A stretch of DNA of 64,000 bases from assembly GCA_050084985.1 (NCBI GenBank), contig JBITNC010000001.1:69502001-69566000 (forward strand). Direction: 5' to 3'. Under the pieces are notes generated by a model. It had not been told where the DNA came from. It ran no database searches and saw nothing but the letters and a program-made list of their open reading frames with translations. The position numbers and the translations under genes are program-made. Source of the DNA: Nageia nagi (Eukaryota > Pinophyta). Shown piece after piece: positions 25,001-37,000 of the stretch (position 1 is the first letter of the stretch; every line of letters begins with the position of its first letter).

Positions 25001-28000
25001 AGGAAATTTCCCTCAGTTTCATGGTACCGGGTGGCAATCAATGGTTACAGTCATGGTGTTACTGATATGGAGCTAGAGAGGTCGCATCGGAGAGAGAGTG
25101 TTGTTACGAGGACGGAAAGTGATGTAAGTTTTCGAGCATCGACTTCTAGGAGAGCTCACCGGCAGCAGTGGTCTATGTACGGGGTACACTATCAACTCAA
25201 TGAGTTGTCGAAGAATTTTGAGAAGATTCGAACAACGGCTCTTCCATGATGTGTTTATGGCTGTTGGCAGGAGAATGACGTTTGTTTCCCTTCAAAAGGG
25301 ATTTCTTTCCTTTGGGAAAAATTTGGATGTTTTGGGCCAGAGATACCTAGTTTCTTTTTTAAACACTATTTCAAACATGGAATGTTTTTTAGGAACCTTT
25401 GAATGGAGTAAGGTATGCATTGGGGGCCACTCTTTTTAGCCCTCGGGGAAGGCTCCTATGGGGTCTCCTTTTCCCTATTTTACTCTATGGTTCTCTTGCT
25501 ACATACCCCCTGTAAGAGGTAGATTTCGTTTTAAGATCGCCTAGTATGTTTCATTTTCTTGGGTTTTATCGTCTATGCTGCTAGGCAGGGTTAGGCTAAA
25601 GAGCTGCCAGTTGTATTTTGTTGCTGTTTAGTTTTTTTAGTGCTCATTGAAGATCTGAAGATGATGTAAAAGGTATCAGGTCCTTTCAAAACCCCTGATT
25701 TTATCCTATATATATCAAAAATATATATAATCTAATGTATTTATAAATATTAATGATTTTAAAAGATAAAAAAATTGATATATTTTTATTATAGAAGACT
25801 CCAAAACGTTTATAAAAAATTGATGGAGCAACACCATTCCACTTCCAACGCTGCCCCGGCTACAACTGTATAACTAATATCTCTCCCAATTAAATATAAA
25901 ACATTTTGATGACCATCAATAAGAGACTGAAAAAGTTGGCATTGCTTTATCTTTCAAAAATGAAAAAACAGCAATGCAAAACCCATGTCTCAGATTGAAC
26001 TCTTCTATAAGCTGGTTCCAAGCTGTGAAACATTTTACCTGCTACTATGAACAAAAGAGTCTCTACGATTCCCATATTCCTGAACAATAAAAGTAAATAA
26101 ATAAACCAACAGTATTTCCCTGACATTTTATGCTGCTCAATTAAAGATTCCAATATTTTCATTATTCCTGTTACAATGAATTTTCTGTTAAAAATTGTTA
26201 GTTAGAACTTCTGACATATTTTAGATCTTTACAGCCGCATACTTTTGTGACAATTTAACATGAAAACTATCTTCTTTAAACACTTGAACTCTGGTATGCA
26301 TACATGAAATAAGAAATGTTAAAAATAAAGGAAGCAGCATTTCCTGGAATATGCATAGAAATAGCAGACAGACTCTCTGAGTATGGTGAACACTCAAGTT
26401 ATCTTATCGGGTTGATCAAAACAATTATTCAAATTCAACTTGCTAATTTTGAAGGTTGAACAAGTTTTTGCTAGTTTCGCAGTTGACGCATGAGTTTTTG
26501 CCAATCTTTTTTGAAAAATCACAATATTTTAATATTTTTAATTCCAGAGTTTTTGTCAAGTCCAAGTTTTTACCAAGCCAAAGGCTCATTGAATTTTTGC
26601 CAAGCCAATGGCTCCCCGAGTTTTTGCCAAATCCAAGCTTAACCTATTATGCATAAATTTGATTAACATGACCACAAATACTAGAATACAACATACAATA
26701 ATCCAAAAAAAATTAATCATTATCAAATGCAAATTGCATAATACTTGAAAAGGGCAGCAATTAGGTGCAAGGAACCAACCAGTGGTGCACCAATTCCGTC
26801 GAGCCTTGTTTCAATAACATTTCCATGCGAGTCAATTCGTTTCTTGATAATGTTGTGTTTCTGCAGGTCAGAAAGAGAAATGCATAAGTACAAACAAAAC
26901 ACTATATTCAATTGACTGATTTTAAAGTGAGTACTCAATTTAGATAGTATTATAATCAAAATCATATAGATTCATCAAGTAACTTAACTCTTCCAGTATA
27001 TGAACATCCGTCTTATCCACATTTACTGATATTCCTTGAAAAGATATTATCTACATAAAGTAATGGCATCTCTTATTGATCAAACGACATTTTTCCATAT
27101 GCTTTAATCAAACTTTAACCTATTAATACAATTATCAAGGGCCAACCAGGTCCAGCTTCACAAATGGCATTACCATGCAACTAGGTTAATGAAATTGATG
27201 AGGCTTGAAATTAGCCTCATTTTGATATATTAATGTTATTTTACTGATGCATTAAAGGGATACTTTAGTAAATAATTATATATTTTTTATATATTAAACT
27301 AGTCTAATTGGATAATAAATGCTATACCTTATGAAGTTGCTAATGTTTTTATACTTTTGCAATATTTGTGTTAATGTGTTATTTGTGATGCAATAGAAGA
27401 ATAAAAGGGCGATATTTCACAATGTTATATTTTGATCTCTCACCAAAAATGATCATGACCAATGTGCACAAGGAGGAAATCTATGGGTTAAGCTGCATAT
27501 CCAGAATTACAGAAGATTTTGTTAGAACAGAGCTATTTTGTTGTATCCAACGAAAAATCTTGTGAAATTCGGACGGCTGATTCTACTCGATAATGGGTAC
27601 TCAGAATATTTTACAGATCAAGAAAAGACCCAATAATGAGAAAGTTATGGTATCCGCAATATTTGCCTAGCAATAAGTGACGTTTTTCCATTTGATCTTT
27701 AGGCATCCAAGCATTTCCATATGTAGCCAGGTGTTACATGGATAAGATTCGAGAAGATCTTCCATTCCAGGAAGATAGAAAGCAAACTTTGTATTGGCAC
27801 CAACATTTAAGGAGGTTGAAGAATAGCATTTAGAACAGATGAGATTGGCAGCTGTGCAAATATCTTCTACATCGGATTTGGAGGAATGAGTATTTCACAT
27901 TCTATACTTCCAGCCTTTGGATTGTTACACGGCCAGCCAGGGAGCATCTTCAACAATGTTAATTGGGACATAGCTGCCAGATATGGATCATTTTTAATGC

Positions 28001-31000
28001 TGCATCTCGAAAACTCTGTAGTAGTTTTTATTTTTCAGCAGTTTGTTGTAGATTTAGTCTATTGTCAGTTGTGTTTGACAGATGTATAGCGTGTATTCCC
28101 AGCCATTAGAGCTGAATAAGGGAATTAGTTATAGTGTGTTTATTTTTAGAATAGATGAAGAATAATAAAAAAGCCCTTCTCTTGAGAGAAACAGAGGAAG
28201 GAAATGTAATGTTGAATGTTGATGGGGATAGAATACAAGTTCTGAGTTAGAATGTAGTAGATTTCCATGGTGTTTTGTAATCAACAGTGAATCAATAAAA
28301 GTGCAGAGTTTTCCTAAGCTTCTGAGTTTAGTTTAAAGAATCTACCGAAAGGGGATTGGCCAACCCCAATGGTAGTCTCTCTTTCATTTCTTGCTTATTC
28401 CATTTCAGTAATGTGAGTTTATTTTTCAAGCATTTTCAATTCTGCAAATGAGTGCTATTTCCATTCCAGCATATTTCCCTTTCCAGCATTTTACTTTCCA
28501 AGTTATGTACATGTGACTACAAGGATAGAGCAGTGATTTCTACTGCATACAGCTTTAGGCACTGGCCCTGATTTGATATTTTAAATGAGAAAGTGGAGTA
28601 TTGATTTCCAAAACTAGTGAGAGGGAACATAGTAGCAAAACTCGCCGGGAATCGCCAAAACTCGCGAGTCCCGAGTCCGAGTCTGTCTGGCCGAGTCTTG
28701 GCAGCTCGGACTCGCCGGACTCGGCGAGTTTTGGCGAGTCTTGGCGAGTCCCGAGTCCCGGCGAGACTCGCGAGTTTCTAGCCGCGGACTCGCCAAAACT
28801 CGTCTGACACGACCAGCAAGAGAAAAAGTGCCCAGTTTGAGAAAAAGTGCCCAGTTTCTGCCTTTTATTACTTTTTCTAGTCTTTTTTGGTCATTTTGGC
28901 GGTGCAGTGTTGTTAGAAGAAGGGCGAAAGAGAGGGAGAGAAGCATTTTGCAACTAGCTTGATGCCATTGATCCATCCAGTGAATGGATCGTAGACGATC
29001 AGCCTTTACAGGATCAGGATCAGCCTTTACAGGATCAGGGTCAGCCTTCAGGGGATGTGGATGAGTCTTCAGATGATGAGGATCAACCTTTACAACATCC
29101 TAATATTCCTAACATTGTCTTTGATGATCTTGAAATTCTAGCTGAGGAGTTGGCAGCAAAGGGGCAAGAAGAGCAAAGGGTACAAGAAGGGGAAGTGCCA
29201 TCTAGTTCCGTAGCTCAGGCACAAAAGGAACTTGTATCTTATGCTAGGGCAAAGGGGAAAAGGATGACAAAAAATTGAAGTTTTCAGCCATCATAGAATT
29301 AGATATTAGATTGTGTGCTTTTGTATTTTGTAGCCATCTTAGCCTCATAGGCACATTTTGTATTGTGAACTTTGAAGTTTTAACATTTTGATGAATATAA
29401 ACATATGCCCCTTCCTATTCGTTTTTTCTTATTCGTAATTGTGTATATTGTAAATTGTATAATGTTGATGTTGAGTAAGTAGGCTTCTAGAAGACACTAA
29501 TAACAATAATAAGTAATATGCAATTGAAAAAACTTATGTTTTCAGTGAAAAAATACATATTTTTTTTATTTTTTCTTTTGCCGAGTTTTTGCCGAGTCTG
29601 GCCGATTTTTTTGCCGAGTCCCGAGTCCGAGTGGGCCTCAGCGAGTCCGAGCCGAGTCCGAGATTTACTACTATGAGAGGGAATAAAAGTGTTGGAATGC
29701 CAGCTGTTAGAGCTAACTGGTCCCTTCACAGTAATAGGTGTGAGGTTCACTAGGCAAGGGGTTAGTGACAGACCCAAGAGAAAATTGGTGGTCAATTTTT
29801 TACTCATCAGAAATGATTATGAACATTATATTTTCTACATTTTCTAATGTGAATAAACTAATCTTTGCCTTTGGAGAATGAAAATAAGAATTTGGATCAT
29901 CATGATCTACAACTATGTGAGATAGAAGTGGCTGTGTTGCCTAAAGGTCCCAACATCTTCACATGCTCAGTTGTCTAACCCTCGCCCATGTTTATGTGCT
30001 TGCTTGGGGGAATGCTTTGGCAACTATATTTGACTTATAAGCCTAGTGGCTTATCATTCAGCAGTCTATCTTTTGCCTTGTTAATTGTTGTTTTTAAAGA
30101 AATTGGCTTACATTTGACTTTATCATTTGTCTTGGTATTACATGTCATTATTGAGGTCAAAATGCTATTGCTATGTTAACATCATGTTGTGTGCGCTCCC
30201 ATAATTGATGCTTTTACAAAGAAAACAAAACTTCCTTTGATTCAACACGTCATCATTTGAAGGTGAAAGAGCAATTATTTAAAAGAAAACATGGAAATCA
30301 AAATTGGTCACAACCACAAGTAAATTGGTCTCAATGGTCCCAACAAGAATGGCATCCCTAGCCATGGCCACAACAGAGTTGGCAAGCTTAGCAATGGCCC
30401 CAACAATCTTTTCCATCCAACCCATCACAATTTAGAGGATCCTCAGCAGCATGGTTTTTATCTGTGCCTCCAACGAACAACATTGCTCCACCTAAACAAC
30501 CTCCTCTTCCTGTTCAGCCAGTGCCCAGTCTAAATAATTGATCTGTTGATTAACAGCAGGTCTATGAGGCTGAAGGAACATATTCAGTTTCTAAAGGTTC
30601 CTATAACTCTGGACACTTCCAATGAACCATGGATGGTGGGCAGTTGGTTGTAACAGTAACTCCAAATTGGCAGATTTCTCCTGGCAGTTGGTCAACCGGT
30701 CTGTTTAGATATCTACATATCCACAGTTTTGAACAGTTGCAGCAGATATACTATTTTAAGTTTCTTTCAGTTAGAGGAATAAAGATCCAGGTATAGCATA
30801 AATAGAACCCGTTGATCCCATTGTAATAGTTCAGTAGTTCAACAGTCCAGTCTCGTAAATGTTCTCATTTGTGTTTATAGTAACCTGAGTTTCTATGCAG
30901 GCATTGTTGTGGACACACTGTCTTATTGGCACAGCCAACCATTTGATTCAATAAAGCTCGTAATGTTTCTGTGATGTATTTGAGTATAATAATTGTTTAA

Positions 31001-34000
31001 TATATTAAGTTGAGGTAAAATTAGAATAAAACAGATCTTGTAAACTGTCCAAGCTTGGCAAGGACCACCAAGAGTGGCCAGTCCCTGCAGTCCTGCCTGT
31101 AGAATAGATTAGTGTAGGTGACTCCTTTTTTGTTTACTTCATCTTTGTCTACGCTAAATTTAGGAAAAGTTGGCTATAATTTAGATTTGCTTCAGTGTTT
31201 GATGTGTGAACTTTCATCTTGCTGCACTTCCATAGAACCAGAATCATTCAGCAAGTTCAAGGGATGGTATTGGCTCATATAGAGCAATGCCCCTTTTAAA
31301 TCAAAATCTGGTTGACATATAAGAGTGATTCAAACACTTTCGGTTATGCTTATGCTCCTTTTACTTTTCCTCATGGTAATCAAAACTGGTCACAGCCACA
31401 AGTATATTGGTCTCAATGGTCCCAACAAGAGTGGCATCCTCAGAATTGGCAAATTCAGCAACGGCCTCAACAATCTTTTCCATCCAATCCATCCCAATTT
31501 AGAAGCCAAGCCCCTCAGCAGCAACAGCTTATACCTGCACCTCAGTGAACAACACTGCTCCACCTAAACAACCTCCTCTTCCTGCTCAGCCAGTGCCCAC
31601 TCCAAACAAGGGTGTGGCATTTTTCAATATTCTTAATCAGAAGACTCCATATAACAACAGCAATAATACATCCATGTCACCAACATTGATATTGCTCCAA
31701 CAATCTTATAGGGCAAAAGGCAGTCCAAACATCAATACATACAAGAGATTTATCATTCAGAGGCGAACTGGTATTCTTAAACCTTGGTTGTATGCTTCAA
31801 AATTATAAATGCTTGAGTGTTTAAAATTTGGAACAGAAGATGTATCCTTCCTAAGGAATAACGGCCCTGTCTCAGGCCTTGAGAATAAACCTAAAAAGCT
31901 TGAGCCCTTAAGCAGAGAAATCTATGTACTGAATGCCCACCCCAGTATTGGAAACTACATCACTTCAGTAGATGTTTCATCTTTCCAACCTGAATGTTTT
32001 AATTAATCCGAAGAGAGTTCCTTTCTACCAGTCCATGCCTATGTACATAGACAGAAATAAATTATGAGTGACATGGTCCAGCTTCCATTCTAAACAGGAA
32101 AAGCGGGATCTAACAAATTGTAAAAGTTCTAAATCTTGCATGCTTTCTCTGATTCTTCTTATCATTATGTCAAAGAATGAGAACATACCATTAAACAATT
32201 AAGAACAGAATAAGAACAAAAGAACCGCTACTCACCACATCAAGGTGCTGCTCCCCACTGATGTCCATGGCATCCAGACTAAGAATGGAACATGCTAGTG
32301 ATGGGAACGTGACATCAAACTGGAATATCATATAAGAATAACTTTGTTAAGGTCTTACCAGAGTCCTTTTAAGCACATGCATATCTTTTTCTTGCAATGA
32401 CAGTCAAGAAACTTATAGCAATCAAGATCTATATTGAACCTACTAAATTATCGATTTGTTTATTTCAATTTCTATCATTCAGTGAAAATGATGTACATGT
32501 GCAGAAGCTAAAAATATGGCAACATAAAACACTACTAAAGTATGATATTCTCAAGCAAACTGCTAGTCCATTTCAAGTTTTGACTTTCTTTACCATTTTC
32601 ATAAAACTCCAGAGTGATACACTTACCAAACCAGACCCAACAACATAAAGGTGAGCAAATGCCCTTGGAAACATGGATAAGGAAAAGGAAACAACTAAAT
32701 TAAAAAATAAAGAATTTAAATTAGCAGAAAAATTAAAGAAATTTCCAATGTCAAATGTTAATCATCGTGGCAAAAAGAATTATTATTAACATAGGTCTTG
32801 ACTTCTTAAGTCATCAAATCAGCTACAAAACATTATAAGCCAACTCAAACAGATCCAACAAAAGATGCCTGAGGAGGATTTTCACTATCTTTAAGATAAA
32901 ATTTAAATAAAGAAAATCCAAGCTATGATTTCAGAGTTCAAATGTCATTCTTTTCTTCCTTGCTTGCCTCATTGTTAGTTTTCTTTCTTGCCGGACTAGG
33001 TGAATCTTAAATGGACAAGAATGGTACCATAAATTCTACAGTCAGTCTACAATCTATTTCATTTTAAGGCCAAAGCCCTCAACCCTAAATGTGTAAATTC
33101 CAAATTTCCAACTACTAGTTGTTAATCTTCAGTTTATTTGTAAAAAACTTCTTTATTTCAATGTACATTTTAAATTTAAATTAAAATAGTAAATGTATGA
33201 TCCTCGTCTAGTTTCATGTCTAAATTATGTACTAATCATAGAACTAAAAAAAATCTTAAGTATTTTGTCTCACCATAAAGTTTTGTATACTCAATATTCT
33301 CAGATTGAACATGTAAATGCTTTGCCAAGTCCTTATTGATTAAGTTTAAAATGGCTGTATTATATATATAAATAATAACTTCCTCTTTTTGAATGCACCA
33401 TCGAACCACCAATATTGAAAGATCTTTAATGAGAGTCAATCCAACTTCACTTTATTCATTTTCCTTTTTGCTCTGCTTTTCAATTTCTTTCTAATTCTTT
33501 TCTACCATCATCTGTAATCACATTAGAACCAAAATCAAAATTGAAATTACCATTATACCTTATTTCCTCATGTTTCTTATCAGAACAAACACTTGATCTA
33601 GCAAATTTCCACATTTTGAACATTTGGATCATCATATTTTTCAATAAGCATATCCACGAATTTCCTCTATGGCAAATGTTCCTCAATTTTTTTGCAGCTG
33701 CACTGACCCTTACCTTTGCTGACACATCATGTAATTCAAATTGTGTTTCAATTTCATTTATCCAAACAACAAGTTAAGTACCATCAAATCTTCTAATTTG
33801 AAATAGAGGTACCTTTACCAATGGGCCAAACAAAATAAGCCTTTTGTCATAATCAAAATCAGTAACATAATCATCATATCTTTTTCTTCTCATGACCCAT
33901 GATACCACTTGTCATAAACCAAGAAAACATAACTGCTCAAACTTAATAAATTCATAACTCATTCAATATTGCTCGGAATTTGGTGGATAATCACTTGATT

Positions 34001-37000
34001 TCAAGTTCTCAAAATTTTCTTGAAAATGAAACAAAAACTGCTATAATGGGGCAGTTCCACTGAAACCTGGTTTCTCACTACTGCCTATCACTTTCTAATA
34101 AAAGATAAGATCTTTATACCACCTAACCACTACCTACCAGGATATTGGCTGATGAAGATTTGTTTTATTTTTGGGAAAAAATAGTTTAAAAAAATCCAAT
34201 AACTTCTTCAAAAAAAGATCAGAATGAGCTGAAAATTAAATTGTAAGGGATTTGTCTAATTTCCCAACTGCTCATCAAAAGTCTCCTAACAATTTGCTGA
34301 TTTGCAATCTAAAGATGGATTTGGTATGGTGATGCCACGTGCACAATTTCATTGGACTTACTAATTATTTGAATTATTTTTAAATAATTTTATTTTTAGG
34401 GTTAGGGCAACACTTAGAGTTGTCATCTAAAACTATTTAAAGCCTTTTCGGACTCATTTGTAGTGGATTAGACATTTTTGCAATTTGGAGAACTTTGCTA
34501 CTGCTTCCTAATAAACAAGTTTCTTTCAATTTGTGGATGTGGTGTATTTTTAAGTGATTATATGTATGCTCTCATGCTTTGTGACTTTGAACATGAATGA
34601 ATGTTGATGATATCAAGTGAATGTTATTGCTATCTTATGCTATTTTGAGTTGCTTGGTACATTTCATAAATCTACTATAAGGTGGATGAAAGAACACTTA
34701 AATATCTTTTGAAGTGATTTGAGTAGTGTTTTGAAAGCAATAGTTCATTGTTTACATATCAGACTTGTGTATTTTGGAATGGCTCCTTATGTCGCTTAAC
34801 TTAGAAACTTCACCCCATTCATTAAGAATTACTATCATCTCGTCATTCACCATCCTTGCCTTAGCTTCACGCTCCTCCCACTAGACTATTCATGTTGTTG
34901 GCTAGTGAAGCGGATTTGGGTGCGTGGAACCTATACCAAGCTCGAGAAGCAAACCCTACACTTGTCAGTGAGAAGGCATACACTTGTACTGAATTCAAAT
35001 ACCCACCGTCTATCCTAAATTTTTCTTTTATTTTACACTTTCTTTGTGCAGTTTTCACACCCCTTTTTGTTTGTAATGTTTAAGGAACAACCTTGGTCTA
35101 GGCATTGAGACAATCTGATTCCTTGGAAAATAAATGTTACTTAAGTGGGTGGCAACTTTAAACATCTTAACCACTCTCTAAGCCTTGTTCTCGAAAACCC
35201 CAAAAGAGAGACCTTTGAGGTAATCAGTCCTCATAGCGAGAAGGGGTAATGCCCTTCCACCTAAGGTGTTGGTATTCTTCTTGAACCTTGCAAGTCATTT
35301 ACCAATCAGCAAGATAGGAAAGAAAAATTACCCAACAATATCTCTAATTCTCTTGTCTTAGCTATCACAAGGTTATATGACATGGTGGTTAGCCAATTTC
35401 GAGCTCCTCATGGCTTCTCTGACTCTCTCAAGAGTACCATCAAAATGAAACAATGTGGTTCCCTCTCAGCATCTCTTTTTGGTATCTATATAGATGAGTT
35501 CAAGGATTCCCTTCAGCACCACATGCATACAAAAGACAAATGTTTTCTTCATCATGTGTTGATTTCTATTCTTCTTTTTGCTCATGGCGTGGTCCTTCTC
35601 TCTCACTCTACCAAGGGTTTACAAAGACAATTGGGCGCTCTAGCTTGCTTTTGTGATATTCAACAAATTGTGGTTAATCTCAACAAAATGAAAGCTATCA
35701 TCTTCAACAATTCCAAAGGTGCTATTTCCAAGTTCATGTTCTTCTACAAAGGAAAGCCTTTGGAGATCATCACTTCTTACATTTTTGGGGGGTCTATTTT
35801 TTGTACCTTCTTTACTTTGAGACTAGTCTCCCATATGTGTCTTTACAAGGGTTATGCTTCACTCTTTATCCTGAAAACCCAATATTTTCATATCCATTTG
35901 CAGGATATCCCTTCAAAGATGCATCTCTTTGGGTTCGAGGTATGAAGGCCTAGTTTCAAATCCACTAATGAGGCTCACTTTGAGCAAGTTCAAACCTTGA
36001 TGCTCCAACGTTTGATCCATTGTAAGTAGAGAATCCTTAGTGCTTTGTCCAGGCTGAGTTCGTCGCATCACCCCTTTGCCTTGAATGGATCTTTTGAATT
36101 ATCTTTTATGTTCACAAACTATGATCCATAAGTGCCTTTGCCTCTATCAATGCTAGATACTCGTTTCTAGCTCTTTGCTCTTCTACAAAGATCACCTCCT
36201 TAGGCTCCTTCAAATGTCAACACTTTTGGATTTTCAAGACTTGTTTGCTCCTTTTATATAATGTTATCTACAAACAATATACTTTAGTCATATGGAGTTC
36301 ACCTTATATACCACTCAACCACATGTTAGTTTTCTATGCAAAACACATTTTACAAATTGTTGATGGTATCATTAACCAACCCATTTATCTCCAATATCAT
36401 TGGTCGCATGGCTTGAGGATCCTTCTTTGTCAACTAAGAGTACTCCCCACTAGTTGCATATTGAAACTGACCAACATAGTTCGTTTGAGAATCGTGCTTG
36501 TCATCTTTTATCTATCCGAGAAGTGGAATCTAAAGACCACTTTATTTTCAAATGCCTTATGTAGCATCTGAGGGAGGCTCCACTACTTATTCAAATACTT
36601 CAACTCTCCACTTTCTTCTAGCATCCCCATTAGCATGCCTAGCCCTTTATATTTGAGAGGTTTAGACACAAATCTCTACAAGGGACCTTATAACTACCAA
36701 GTTGATTACTTCTTTAAACCCATCACAACTAGTGGGGGTGTTAAATGCCCTCAAAACACTTCCAAATTCACACAAATGGTGATAAGTTAGCATGTCGACA
36801 TTCTTCATCACACACTATTACCCAGGTTCGCTAACGACCTTCCAACCTCAAATGCTACAAATTTGTTTCCATTTGTTTGTTTGTGTGCAGACCAATTCTA
36901 CTTATTTCATTATTTTGCATGGTGCTATTGGATTCTGTTAATTGTTATTATTGCTCTCATCAAACCAACAATTGGTATCAAAAAAAACTTTAGGAAGACT

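Larger units (their letters stand above)
27196..29809 (+). mobile_element. solo LTR (~1.56 kb) interrupted by a nested hAT element
   Basis: It starts TGATGAGGCTTGAAA and ends TTTTTTACTCATCA, giving 7-bp inverted ends TGATGAG/CTCATCA. A perfect 5-bp direct repeat GAAAT lies at 27191-27195 and 29810-29814. Removing the nested hAT element (28628-29675 plus one 8-bp duplication) leaves 1558 bp with no coding region. A polyadenylation-like AATCAATAAAAG lies at 28290-28301. Orientation is not certain. It is in ERGIC3-like intron 3. Confidence 0.82.

Noticed and set aside
26723-26965. 80-codon minus-strand open frame over exon 4
   Set aside because: It is exon 4 extended into both introns by chance. 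The splice sites define the true coding part.
33236-33439. Minus-strand frame next to the gypsy gag as protease
   Set aside because: No D-T/S-G-A motif, so not supported as protease.
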